Notes: generated from the letters alone by a model not told the origin. 39,280 bases of DNA from Bacillota bacterium (GCA_023426935.1 JAEZBR010000064.1:1-39280); one strand, 5' to 3'; positions 16,610 to 25,091 are shown, numbered from the stretch's first letter. A program made the numbers and translations.

Positions 16610-17287
16610 ATGTTTACCAGTATTATCGATACCAGCAGTGGATCGGCATCGCTTAGCAGTATTCTCTTATGTATGGGAGTAGCATTAGTTTTAGGCTTCG
16701 TGGTCGCTTTGATCTATATGTTAACCACGGAAAGATACACCAAAAATTTTGCGATTACCTTAGTTATTCTTCCGTTATTAGTAGGAATCGTTCTACTGTC
16801 CGTTAATGGGAATTTAGGAACTTCAATTGCGGTTTTGGGAACTTTCGGTCTGATCCGTTTCCGGTCGATTCCCGGCACCTCCAAGGAGATCAGCTCAATC
16901 TTCTTTGCGATGGCAATCGGGGTTGCCTGCGCCATGGGACAAATCTATTACGCAATCTTGTTTACAATCGTGATTGCGATTGTGTAGGTTGTTTTATCCA
17001 AGACTAGTTTCGGAGTACCTAAACCGACCAGCAGACATTTGAAAGTAATGATTCCGGAAGATCTTGATTACACGGGTGTTTTTGAGGATATCTTCTCAAA
17101 GTATACCAAGAGTCATTCTTTACAACAGGTTAAGACCGTGAACTTAGGCTCGATGTATCTGTTGGATTATCAGTTAGAATTGCGAGCACCGGAGAATGAG
17201 AAAAAGATGATTGATGAAATGAGAATGCGTAACGGCAATCTTTCAATTACCTGTGGAATCCAAGCGGACAAGAATCAGGAGATGTAA
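16610..17287 (+). pseudogene. DUF4956 membrane protein interrupted by in-frame TAG
   Basis: A single frame runs from ATG 16610 to the stop at 17285-17287 (225 codons, the usual DUF4956 size) but is broken at codon 126 by TAG (16985-16987). The first part has four hydrophobic segments and the hallmark TFGLIRFRSIPGTSKEISSIFFAMAIG; the part after the stop continues VVLSKTSFGVPKPTSRHLKV and the soluble C-terminal domain (IPEDLDYTGVFEDIF...). Frame and sequence quality are kept on both sides, so this is a point nonsense change, a sequencing error or read-through, not decay. If read through, the product would be a membrane anchor between the VTC protein and the exoprotein. If not, a 125-residue truncated membrane domain is made. 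Restart at an ATG (17048) inside the distal part is possible. Confidence 0.8.
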
Positions 17288-19057
17288 ATGAACAAGAAAA
17301 ATCGAATTATCTTAATCGTTGTCGTTGCGGTTCTGACCCTGTGTATCGTGATTGGTCTAATTGTCCGCAATAGAAATACTAGTCCAAGTACTCAGAGTGA
17401 AACCGGTGAGCAGGAAGTTACTGAATCGATGGCCGGTTTCTTAGACAGTGATGAATACACCGATTATGCTAATACTACTTATACTTCAATAAAACTAAGT
17501 GGTTCTTCAATCACCATAGATGGTACCGGGGTTTCTTATAACGGTACGGATATTATTATCGATCAACTGGGAACATATGTTTTTTCCGGAACCTTGGATC
17601 AAGGCAGTATTACGGTGGAAACGACGAAGACTTCCGAAGTTCGGATTGTCTTAGATTCAGCTTCTATCACGAATGCGAAAGGACCGGCAATTTCAGTCAC
17701 TACGGCTAAGCAGGTAATGATTTCGTTAGTGCCCGGTACGGAAAATTCTTTGAACGACGGCAGTAACTATACGCTAACCGGGGAAGACGATCCTAATGCG
17801 GTCATTTATTCCAAGACCGATTTAATCTTCAACGGCACCGGTACTTTAAACATCTTAGCCAATTACAACGATGCGATTCACGGTACCGATCAACTAAGAA
17901 TTATTGAAGGGACTTATGTTATTAAAAGTGTCGATGACGGAATTATCGGTAAAGATGTTTTGGCCATCAAGAATGGTACGTTTACAATCGATGCCGGCGG
18001 TGATGGATTAAAATCTACCAATGAAGAAGAGACAAGTTTAGGCTATATTTATTTGAATGACGGGACTTTCACCATCAACAGTGGCGATGATGGGATTAGC
18101 AGTGTTCAGAGCTTGACTATTAATAACGGAACCTATGCCATCAGTACTTCAACTTCCGGCGAGGGTAAAGGTATCAAAGCGACGTCAACAATTAAGATTA
18201 ATAATGGGACTTTTGCCATTACGGCCTCTGATGATGCTATCAACAGTAATTACGATACGATCATTAATGATGGAACATTTAAAATAAGCAGCGGTGATGA
18301 TGGAATTCATAGTGATCATACAACCACGATTGTAGGCGGGACCATTAGAATTAATACCTCCGTTGAAGGGATTGAAGGCGCAATCGTTAAGATCGAAGGC
18401 GGAACAATTCAGATTTGGGCCAGCGATGACGGAATAAATGGGGCGGGCGGCGATGAAACGACAACTAGCGAAGTAAAGTCCATTCTAGACCAATATTCGG
18501 CATCTGCGGCTAGCGGAAACAATCAAGGTATGATGGCTTCCGATTCGACCGGCTATATTTTCATTAATGGCGGCGATATCTATGTCAATGGCAACGGTGA
18601 CGGCATCGATGCGAATAACGCAATCATTCAGACCGCCGGAAAAATTATCGTTGAAGGTCCGACTAATTCCGGTAACGGTGCTTTGGATTATGGCACGGCT
18701 TATGTGATGACCGGTGGTACGGTCTTAGCTGCGGGCAGTTTTGGTATGGCTTCCACAATTTCAAGCAATTCGACGGTTTATTGTTTATCGGTAACATACA
18801 GTCAGGTACAGACCGCAGGGACAGTTTATAAACTAGTCGATCCCGAAGGTAATACTTTAATCGAGTATACCAGTACTAAACAATTCCAAAATGTTGTATA
18901 TGCGTCCAGTGATCTTACTTCCGGGGTTGAATATACCCTTATGAACGAAGATGGAGTTATGATGAGCGGTACCTTATCGCAGATAATTACTTCAATCTCC
19001 GATTCCGGTGGTGCCGTTACGAATAACGGCGGCGAAATGCCAAAAGGAAATCGTTAG
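17288..19057 (+). CDS. Membrane-anchored beta-helix carbohydrate-binding-like protein
   Basis: A 589-residue protein that starts directly after the preceding stop. An N-terminal membrane anchor (about residues 5-27, IILIVVVAVLTLCIVIGLIV) places the rest outside. The body repeats a turn of about 22-30 residues with Asp-Asp-Gly motifs (VDDGIIGK, GGDGLKST, GDDGISS, SDDAINS, GDDGIHS, SDDGINGAGG, NGDGIDANN), as expected for a right-handed parallel beta-helix of the DUF4353 'carbohydrate-binding domain' type. A C-terminal beta domain follows. Family members are found with VTC, DUF4956 and CotH proteins; ligands are unproved, and the acidic turns could bind calcium. Its stop interlocks with that of the convergent GGDEF gene. 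Confidence 0.82.
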   Translation: MNKKNRIILIVVVAVLTLCIVIGLIVRNRNTSPSTQSETGEQEVTESMAGFLDSDEYTDYANTTYTSIKLSGSSITIDGTGVSYNGTDIIIDQLGTYVFSGTLDQGSITVETTKTSEVRIVLDSASITNAKGPAISVTTAKQVMISLVPGTENSLNDGSNYTLTGEDDPNAVIYSKTDLIFNGTGTLNILANYNDAIHGTDQLRIIEGTYVIKSVDDGIIGKDVLAIKNGTFTIDAGGDGLKSTNEEETSLGYIYLNDGTFTINSGDDGISSVQSLTINNGTYAISTSTSGEGKGIKATSTIKINNGTFAITASDDAINSNYDTIINDGTFKISSGDDGIHSDHTTTIVGGTIRINTSVEGIEGAIVKIEGGTIQIWASDDGINGAGGDETTTSEVKSILDQYSASAASGNNQGMMASDSTGYIFINGGDIYVNGNGDGIDANNAIIQTAGKIIVEGPTNSGNGALDYGTAYVMTGGTVLAAGSFGMASTISSNSTVYCLSVTYSQVQTAGTVYKLVDPEGNTLIEYTSTKQFQNVVYASSDLTSGVEYTLMNEDGVMMSGTLSQIITSISDSGGAVTNNGGEMPKGNR

Positions 19058-20181
19058 TTGAGATGTTGACGCTTTTTGTCACGATACATTTCGGCATCGG
19101 CGTTCTTAATAAAGCTCTCAAGGGGTGTAACTGAAGAACCATCATATTCACTGATTCCATAAGAGATTGCGATTTGATACGAATCCGGGTGTTGTTTATT
19201 GACAAGCTTAATTTCTTCATTGAGTAAATCAATTAGATACTCAGGCGAATATTCTTTATTTGGAGCCATTAAGATGGCGAATTCATCTCCGCCATAACGG
19301 GATAGGAAAACCCCAAACCTTCCGCAGGTCTTCTTCAAGATACAACCAACGGTAAGCAAGGCATTATCCCCCTCAAGATGACCATAGACATCATTTATAC
19401 TTTTGAAGTTATTAATATCCATTAAGATTAAAAACCATTTAGAGTTCTGACCGGCGACCACTGACTTGAGATAATAGTCAAACTGGCGCCGGTTATTTAG
19501 TCCGGTTAAACTATCGGTTGAAATCTGTTGATTCTGAGAATTAACGTAAATATTCAAGATGGATAAAGTAAAAGCCGGCCAGACCAACGGAATATTGTAG
19601 ATAAAAATTTGAACAACGATTGCGACTAAAGGAAGATAACTAAAATTCAACAAATATAAATAATCGCTTCGTGATTGCGGTGTGTTTATTTTCGTTCGAC
19701 GAATATATACGATAACGGTTGTCAGTAATAAGTAAAAGATACAGACTGTCGGTTGAATAAAAAATAAAATCCCCCGAGTATAATTACCGGCTGGGGTAAT
19801 CGTAAAAATGCATCCGATAAACGGTGAAAGAAGACTGGCTACGGAAAGAATTACCAAAGGAGTATAAATCATGATTTGATACTTCCCTTTATATTTCCTA
19901 CCTAGCCGAACTAAGATATATTTTAACCAAGAGTAACAGGTGATCCCGGTGAATAATATATAGATGGTACACGCAATAAGATTAAGAATCCGCAGTTCCG
20001 GTTTCCCTTCGGTCAATGCCCAGATGATATCCATCAGACAGATAATGGCGGTGCTTAAAATAACATTTTTAAACGCTTCGTGCCTAAGGGGATTAACATC
20101 TATTCTCCGTTCTCTAATGAAAATGATTGTCAAGACGGTTAAACAGAGAACATCAATTTCGCAATATAGAATAGTATTCAT
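19054..20181 (-). CDS. Membrane diguanylate cyclase (GGDEF)
   Basis: A 375-residue protein. The N-terminal half has about six or seven hydrophobic segments (an integral-membrane sensor), then DSLTGLNNRRQFDYYL starts a GGDEF domain with LILMDINNFKSINDVYGH (metal Asp and substrate residues) and intact RYGGDEFAIL, so it should make cyclic di-GMP. I see no RxxD inhibitory site before GGDEF, so product inhibition may be missing. GAGGTG precedes the ATG. It lies 15 bases downstream of the YdcF-like gene on the same strand, so they likely form an operon. Confidence 0.9.
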   Translation of the reverse strand: MNTILYCEIDVLCLTVLTIIFIRERRIDVNPLRHEAFKNVILSTAIICLMDIIWALTEGKPELRILNLIACTIYILFTGITCYSWLKYILVRLGRKYKGKYQIMIYTPLVILSVASLLSPFIGCIFTITPAGNYTRGILFFIQPTVCIFYLLLTTVIVYIRRTKINTPQSRSDYLYLLNFSYLPLVAIVVQIFIYNIPLVWPAFTLSILNIYVNSQNQQISTDSLTGLNNRRQFDYYLKSVVAGQNSKWFLILMDINNFKSINDVYGHLEGDNALLTVGCILKKTCGRFGVFLSRYGGDEFAILMAPNKEYSPEYLIDLLNEEIKLVNKQHPDSYQIAISYGISEYDGSSVTPLESFIKNADAEMYRDKKRQHLN

Positions 20182-20196
20182 GGTTTCACCTCATGG

Positions 20197-21222
20197 TTAT
20201 CTAATAAAACCAAAGAGCACGGTGCCGATAATAGCAATCGTAATGATAATGATCAGATGCATCTTTTTGTAATAAACTAGTAACGCTAAGTATTCTCTAA
20301 TCAAGGCATTCTGGGAAAAATATAACTTAGTTCTGGCGGGGATTGCTTTGGCTCTTAAACCGACTTCATACGCATAAGTCCCGGCTCTAAAGACATGAAA
20401 TCCATTAGTCGCGAAGGCTACTTTATATTTCTTTTGTCTAGACTCGATAATACTCTTGGAGTTCTGCATATTCTCTAATGTATTCTTCGATTTATCTTCA
20501 ACCAAAATACTATTACTATCGACACCTAACCCTAACGCATATTTTTTCATCGCGCAGGCTTCAGGCACTAATTCATCATTTCCTTGACCGCCCGACATAA
20601 TTAACTTTGTTCGATAAGGGGCTTTTCTAAAGATCTTGAAAGCGGCTCTAATTCGGGAAGCTAACAAAGGAGATACTTCATCCCCGTGTAATAATCCACA
20701 CCCTAACACGATTATATAATCGACCGGTCTAATCTGTCTAAAGATTAAGACCATAGCACTACTGATTAAATAAGCCAAGGCCACTAAGATCAAATAGAAT
20801 TCAATTCCGGTAATGATCATATAGATGGTGTTGACCAATTTGATATTCATAATACTCAGATTGGATATCGGAATTATCATCTGCAAAACAATTAAACATA
20901 ACAGAATTAGGGAAAGGAAATTACTTAATGCTTTTCCTTCTCTGCGGATTAATTTGATACTGTTATAAAATAAGAAGAAGATAAAGAAGATGGCCCCGAA
21001 GCCCACTAGTAAACATAACAAGATAAAAGCGAAGACTACTAGGGATTGGATCCAATCAATCTTATAATCGAAAGAAATACCAACCAGCAATAAAACAAAC
21101 GAGAACGCTAAGATTATTAATAAAACCCCATTGCGAACTTTAAAGGGGTTGTGATGGTATGATATTAAGCAGATGACAATCGTAATGACTGTCACGATTC
21201 CAAAGAAGATTGACATTGACAT
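20197..21222 (-). CDS. YdcF/ElyC family membrane protein (DUF218)
   Basis: A 341-residue protein with several N-terminal membrane segments and a DUF218 domain: VDYIIVLGCGLLHGDEVSPLL, RTKLIMSGGQGNDE, ILVEDKSKNTLENMQNS and VAFATNGFHVFRAGTYA, the order typical of YdcF/ElyC/SanA proteins. One more hydrophobic segment closes the protein. The family is linked to envelope maintenance and bactoprenyl-linked precursor handling; the precise reaction is uncertain. First gene of the minus-strand pair with the GGDEF protein, so the pair may couple envelope state to cyclic di-GMP (inference). Confidence 0.85.
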   Translation of the reverse strand: MSMSIFFGIVTVITIVICLISYHHNPFKVRNGVLLIILAFSFVLLLVGISFDYKIDWIQSLVVFAFILLCLLVGFGAIFFIFFLFYNSIKLIRREGKALSNFLSLILLCLIVLQMIIPISNLSIMNIKLVNTIYMIITGIEFYLILVALAYLISSAMVLIFRQIRPVDYIIVLGCGLLHGDEVSPLLASRIRAAFKIFRKAPYRTKLIMSGGQGNDELVPEACAMKKYALGLGVDSNSILVEDKSKNTLENMQNSKSIIESRQKKYKVAFATNGFHVFRAGTYAYEVGLRAKAIPARTKLYFSQNALIREYLALLVYYKKMHLIIIITIAIIGTVLFGFIR

Positions 21223-21301
21223 ACCTAGATTATAAACTTTCGGAAATTGCTAGACAAGATTAGAAACGGTCATAACCAATAATGAAGACAATTTATTACC
21301 C

Positions 21302-21307
21302 TATAAT
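21302..21307 (+). promoter_or_regulatory. -10 element of the gpmA operon
   Basis: A perfect TATAAT lies 17 bases before the gpmA ATG, in the 102-base gap between it and the divergent YdcF gene. I see no good -35 hexamer at the expected distance. GAGG (21314-21317) serves as the ribosome-binding site. Confidence 0.55.
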
Positions 21308-21324
21308 TAAAGCGAGGTACCTTA

Positions 21325-22071
21325 ATGAAAAAGCTAGTATTGGTCAGACATGGTCAAAGTAATTGGAACTTAGAAAATCGATTTACCGGTTGGACCGATG
21401 TCGAATTATCGCAACAGGGAATTCAAGAAGCAAAAGAAGCCGGTGATATTTTGAAACAGGAAAACTATCATTTTGACTTAGCTTATACTTCGGTTTTAGT
21501 TAGAGCTATCCATACTTTAAGAATCATTCTGAAAGAAATGAATATTGAAGATCTTTCATATAAGGAGACCTGGAAATTGAATGAAAGACATTACGGTGCT
21601 TTGCAGGAAAAGAATAAGGCGGAGACCGCAAAAATATATGGAGAGGAACAAGTATTAATTTGGCGAAGATCATATGATACCAAGCCGCCATTATTAGAAC
21701 CAACCGATCCGCGTAATCCTTCCCTACAGGCAAAGTATGCTAATGTTCCCACATCACAATTGCCTCTTGGGGAAAGTCTGAAAGATACGGTAGCTAGAGT
21801 CGTCCCTTACTATGAAGAAGAGATATTGCCTAAGATTGCGGAGAATAAAAAGATCTTGATTGTCGCCCACGGAAATTCGTTACGTGCTTTAATTATGCAC
21901 CTAGAAAACCTGACCCCTCAAGAAATTATGAAGGTAAATATTCCAACCGGAGTACCATTGGTCTATGAGTTAAATGACGATAATAGTTTTAGTAAGAAGT
22001 ATTATTTGGCTTCAGAAACAGAATTGAAAAAGAAACAGGACGCGGTTTTGAATCAAGGGAAGGTAGAATAA
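21325..22071 (+). CDS. gpmA: 2,3-bisphosphoglycerate-dependent phosphoglycerate mutase
   Basis: A 248-residue glycolytic mutase interconverting 3- and 2-phosphoglycerate. LVLVRHGQSNWN places the phospho-acceptor His at residue 9; FTGWTDVELSQQG, KLNERHYGALQ and IVAHGNSLRALIMHLE (second catalytic His about 182) are all present, and the length matches the family. It heads an operon with a VOC protein (start overlaps its stop by one base) and an AhpD-like protein. Confidence 0.95.
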   Translation: MKKLVLVRHGQSNWNLENRFTGWTDVELSQQGIQEAKEAGDILKQENYHFDLAYTSVLVRAIHTLRIILKEMNIEDLSYKETWKLNERHYGALQEKNKAETAKIYGEEQVLIWRRSYDTKPPLLEPTDPRNPSLQAKYANVPTSQLPLGESLKDTVARVVPYYEEEILPKIAENKKILIVAHGNSLRALIMHLENLTPQEIMKVNIPTGVPLVYELNDDNSFSKKYYLASETELKKKQDAVLNQGKVE

Positions 22072-22448
22072 TGGCGATAAATTTAGGAAATTTAATGATT
22101 GATTGTGAAGACGAAGAAAAACTTTGTTCCTTCTACCATGAATTATTAGGTTGGAAAAGGATAACCCGGTTTGGCCGCCCAGGCGTAATTAGTGATGAAG
22201 GACTGATACTATTATTCATTACGGAAGATGATTATATCCGACCGGTATGGCCGGAAGAAAAACGGGAACAGCAGAAACAGATTCACTTCGATTTTCAAAC
22301 CGATAATTTGGATTCAACGGTTAAGAAAGCCGAGAAACTTGGGGCTAAGATAACCGATAAACAATTTGGCGAAGGTCTTTGGGTTACGATGGAAGATCCT
22401 AGCGGACACTTGTTCTGCTTATGTAAAAAAGAAAATCCAGAGGACTGA
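22071..22448 (+). CDS. VOC-family (glyoxalase-like) protein
   Basis: A 125-residue single-module VOC protein: LGNLMIDCEDEEKLCSFYHELLGWK at the start, a central EEKREQQKQIHFDFQ strand with the metal-site His, and WVTMEDPSGHLFCLCKK at the end. Family members include glyoxalases, bleomycin-resistance and dioxygenase-like proteins, so the substrate is open. Its ATG overlaps the gpmA stop (TAATG), and three bases separate it from the next gene. Confidence 0.85.
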   Translation: MAINLGNLMIDCEDEEKLCSFYHELLGWKRITRFGRPGVISDEGLILLFITEDDYIRPVWPEEKREQQKQIHFDFQTDNLDSTVKKAEKLGAKITDKQFGEGLWVTMEDPSGHLFCLCKKENPED

Positions 22449-22451
22449 CTA

Positions 22452-23057
22452 ATGGCTTTAAACAATTATGGGATGCGAGTAGTTATAAATGGAAAACAAG
22501 TAAGGAGATGTTCAATCTTCGAAGGGGTAAAAAGGTTATTTATTGCGGCTTGGAATATACCGTTATTAAAAACTTCCGATCCCGCAAAAAAGATTAACGA
22601 AGAGTTTAAAGAAGAGTTAGCCCTAGCCGTCACCCAAGTCAATCAATGCAAGATGTGTTCTTATGCGCATAGCAAAATGGCCTTGGAAGCCGGAATGTCA
22701 GAATCCGAAATCAAGAACTTATTAGACGGAGAATTAAGTAATATTTCGTCAGATCATTTACCGGCTATTTTATATGCCCAAAGTTATGCCCAGAATGAAG
22801 GGAAAAATCAACAGGACACTTATCAACGAATTAAAGAATTATATGGGGAAAAAGCTAAATCGATCAAAGCTATTATTCAAGTAATGATGGCGGCGAATGC
22901 GTATGGGATTGTGTTTGGTGATCTTAGACAACGCTTCAAGGGTATACCAGCCCAAGGAAGCAATATATTCTATGAACTAGGAATGTTACTGATTATGATT
23001 ATTCTGGTTCCAATCTTATTAATTGTGCTGTTTATAGCCCTTCTTTTTAATCACTAA
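22452..23057 (+). CDS. Carboxymuconolactone decarboxylase/AhpD-like protein with C-terminal membrane segment
   Basis: A 201-residue protein with an AhpD-like core: EELALAVTQVNQCKMCSYAH gives the CxxC-x3-H redox motif, followed by KMALEAGMSESEIKNLL. AhpD-type proteins reduce peroxides or quinone-like compounds using the Cys pair. Unusually the C-terminus ends in a strong hydrophobic segment (ELGMLLIMIILVPILLIVLF), which should tether it to the membrane. Last gene of the gpmA operon, ending before a terminator. Confidence 0.85.
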   Translation: MALNNYGMRVVINGKQVRRCSIFEGVKRLFIAAWNIPLLKTSDPAKKINEEFKEELALAVTQVNQCKMCSYAHSKMALEAGMSESEIKNLLDGELSNISSDHLPAILYAQSYAQNEGKNQQDTYQRIKELYGEKAKSIKAIIQVMMAANAYGIVFGDLRQRFKGIPAQGSNIFYELGMLLIMIILVPILLIVLFIALLFNH

Positions 23058-23182
23058 AATATGAAACTCTTAAAGATAAGAAACATTACGATTCTGTCAG
23101 GGAAACCAGAAGCTAAACCTGACGGGAGTTAAAGCAATATTCAGTTATTAGTGAGTGTAAAGAGAAATATCAATTTTTAACT

Positions 23183-23207
23183 AAGGCCGCGTATCCGGTC
23201 TTTTTTT
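23183..23207 (+). terminator. Intrinsic terminator of the gpmA operon
   Basis: AAGGCCG (23183-23189) pairs with CGGTCTT (23196-23202, one G-T pair) around a six-base loop, overlapping a run of seven T. About 125 bases separate it from the last stop codon. A smaller 6-bp inverted repeat (GTCAGG/CCTGAC, about 23096-23126) precedes it. Confidence 0.75.
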
Positions 23208-23283
23208 GTGCTCGAGAGGATGATAAAAAAACAAATCACTTTAAAATTACACCAAAATCACCCAAGATACAGTTCAAGGCATT

Positions 23284-23305
23284 AAAAAACCCTGCAGATA
23301 CAGGG
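23284..23305 (-). terminator. Intrinsic terminator of tRNA-Leu(UAG)
   Basis: On the minus strand CCCTG-TATCTG-CAGGG is followed by six T (A-run at 23284-23289). It lies 12 bases beyond the tRNA 3' end. Confidence 0.85.
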
Positions 23306-23317
23306 ACTTTTACAATA

Positions 23318-23400
23318 TGGTGCGCCCTGAGAGACTCGAACTCTCAAGCGTAGGCATAAGATCCTAAATCTTACGTGTTTACCAATTTCACCAAGGGCGC
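23318..23400 (-). tRNA. tRNA-Leu (anticodon UAG)
   Basis: An 83-base class II tRNA on the minus strand. The acceptor stem is GCGCCCT/AGGGCGC with encoded CCA (23318-23320). The anticodon arm TAAGA-TTTAGGA-TCTTA gives UAG, the variable arm is long (TGCCTACGCTT) and the T-arm is GAGAG-TTCGAGT-CTCTC. It decodes CUA/CUN leucine codons. Confidence 0.95.
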
Positions 23401-23411
23401 GACGCATTAAT

Positions 23412-23440
23412 ATTCTAAAGTTTTTCGTAGCCAGATGCAA
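23412..23440 (-). promoter_or_regulatory. Promoter of tRNA-Leu(UAG)
   Basis: On the minus strand TTGCAT (23435-23440), a 17-base spacer and TAGAAT (23412-23417) stand just before the tRNA 5' end. Confidence 0.65.
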
Positions 23441-23461
23441 TACGGTGTTTATAATTAAGTT

Positions 23462-24580
23462 ATGGAAAAAGCGTTTTATGATCTATATGACCAGAATCGA
23501 CAGGAGTTAGGCAGAACTTTGGAAGTAGGACAGATTGTCCCTCCGGATACTTATCGCTTGGTAGTAAAGGCGGCAATCTTCAATTCCGAAGGTAAGTTAC
23601 TGATACATAAAATTACAGCCAATTCTCAATTTCAAGGTTTATGGTCCGAAACGCTGAATAATGGGGTAAAACATAATGAGACTTCTTTGGAAGCCTTAAA
23701 TCGCATGTTAAACGAACAGTTGGACCTTGAGCCCTTCACTGATCTTACTCCGACCTTTACGCTTAGTACGCCCAGTATATTCAACGATTACTATATTATC
23801 AGGCAGGATGTCGAGCTTAATATAATTACCTTAAAGTCGAACAAACAATTCAGATACGCCACCATAGATGAGATCAAAGAGATGATTGACCAGAAGGAGT
23901 TTGTTCCCTTGAACAAACGTTACCTTGATAATCTCTTTTACTATAATCAAGGCCAACTTGATAAAGCTATTGAAGTACCCGCATGTATGATTTCGCAAAA
24001 GTATCAGCTCGCTTCTTTTCCCGTCATCGTTAAAAGTCACAATCAAAGTTATGGTGCTAGTCAGAATTGGTATCCTTCCAAGTGGCGCCGGGAATCTGGC
24101 TGCGGATCGATTGCCGCAACGAATCTGATTTTATATTACGGATTGGCATTATCATCCGCAAAGGAAGAATATCAGTATGCTGATGTAGTTGCTCTGATGA
24201 ATAAAATCTTTAAGATTTTCAGACCAACAATCTTCGGCTATATCAACTATCATAAGTTTGCTAAACAATTCTGCGCGTATGCCCAGAAAGAGAATAAACA
24301 GTTTTCTTATGAGTTATACAAACCGGATAAACATTCGGAAGGCTCTTTAAATTTCGTTAAAAGAAGTTTACTAGAAAATGATCCGGTCGCAATCTTGATT
24401 CTGACTCATCAACAGAAAGCCTTAGGAATCTTCTGGCATTGGATGGTGATTACCGGAATTAATGCGGATAATGAGGTAGAAGTTTCTAATCACGGAAACT
24501 TCGAAACTTACCCTGCTTATCTATTATTCGATACCGGTTGGAAAACATATTTAAGGATGGTGAGATTTCATGCTCACTGA
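23462..24580 (+). CDS. Degenerate-Nudix / C39-like peptidase fusion
   Basis: A 372-residue two-domain protein. Residues 1-165 resemble the Nudix subgroup that opens with FYDLYDQNRQELGRT and DTYRLVVKAAIFNSEGKLLIHK. Its Nudix box is decayed, though: where consensus needs GG...E...REVKEELG it has NNGVKHNETS...NRMLNEQLD, losing the Gly-Gly, the first Glu of REUxEE and the last Glu. Residues about 195-372 look like a papain-fold C39-like domain: RRESGCGSIAATNLILYYG gives Cys214, FWHWMVITGI gives His326, and VSNHGNFETYP the third residue. So the C-terminal half may be an active cysteine peptidase or transferase while the Nudix part binds without cleaving. TATAAT lies six bases before the ATG with no ribosome-binding site, suggesting a leaderless mRNA. 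The next gene overlaps its 3' end by 11 bases. Confidence 0.72.
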   Translation: MEKAFYDLYDQNRQELGRTLEVGQIVPPDTYRLVVKAAIFNSEGKLLIHKITANSQFQGLWSETLNNGVKHNETSLEALNRMLNEQLDLEPFTDLTPTFTLSTPSIFNDYYIIRQDVELNIITLKSNKQFRYATIDEIKEMIDQKEFVPLNKRYLDNLFYYNQGQLDKAIEVPACMISQKYQLASFPVIVKSHNQSYGASQNWYPSKWRRESGCGSIAATNLILYYGLALSSAKEEYQYADVVALMNKIFKIFRPTIFGYINYHKFAKQFCAYAQKENKQFSYELYKPDKHSEGSLNFVKRSLLENDPVAILILTHQQKALGIFWHWMVITGINADNEVEVSNHGNFETYPAYLLFDTGWKTYLRMVRFHAH

Positions 24581-25079
24581 CATCATCTATCAACACTTAC
24601 AAACCTATCCCCATATGATGATTCAGGATCTTGTTAAATTGATTTATCAGAATGAATTTGCCGGTGGACATCTGATTGAAGACGCTCAAAGTTCAAAAGA
24701 ATATCTTTATAGCGAAGGTAAAGATCTATCTCCTAAAAATATCTCTTTATCCGAAGATATCGGGAATAATTTAGTTCGATTAAATTTAGTATCGGTACGG
24801 TATCATAAAATTGACTTGGCTGAAGTCAATGAGTGGTTTGTTAAAACGGCTAATTCCCATCATGGGGATCTGGCTTCCTTTAAAAATAAACTGGAGCTTT
24901 TGACGCAGTTAGAACTGCCTTTTCCGAAAACGGAGTTGGTTCAATATCTGGATGAGTATGCTAAGAAGGGATATCCGGCTATTCATCATAGTGAGATCTA
25001 TGTTAAACTTTACCAACCTCATTATCGGGTCATCGATTTTAAGTATCTTTCAGAGGTTTCTGTTGAGAAAGTTCGCTAG
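24570..25079 (+). CDS. Uncharacterised 169-residue protein
   Basis: I recognise the general pattern of an unnamed Bacillota family rather than a function: DLVKLIYQNEFAGGHLIED near the start, EDIGNNLVRLNL in the middle and YVKLYQPHYRVIDFKYL near the end. It is soluble and acidic, with no signal or membrane segment. It overlaps the Nudix/C39-like gene by 11 bases, so the two are co-transcribed and probably act together. Confidence 0.75.
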   Translation: MLTDIIYQHLQTYPHMMIQDLVKLIYQNEFAGGHLIEDAQSSKEYLYSEGKDLSPKNISLSEDIGNNLVRLNLVSVRYHKIDLAEVNEWFVKTANSHHGDLASFKNKLELLTQLELPFPKTELVQYLDEYAKKGYPAIHHSEIYVKLYQPHYRVIDFKYLSEVSVEKVR

Positions 25080-25091
25080 TTTTGTTAAGAT
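25063..25091 (+). promoter_or_regulatory. Promoter of tRNA-Leu(GAG)
   Basis: TTGAGA (25063-25068), a 17-base spacer and TAAGAT (25086-25091) precede the tRNA by 12 bases. The -35 lies within the 3' end of the preceding coding region. Confidence 0.65.

Noticed and set aside
17288..19057. Regular Gly/Asp-rich units suggesting a CRISPR-like or satellite DNA repeat
   Set aside because: The periodicity is at protein level (beta-helix turns); the DNA units are diverged and there are no identical repeats with spacers.
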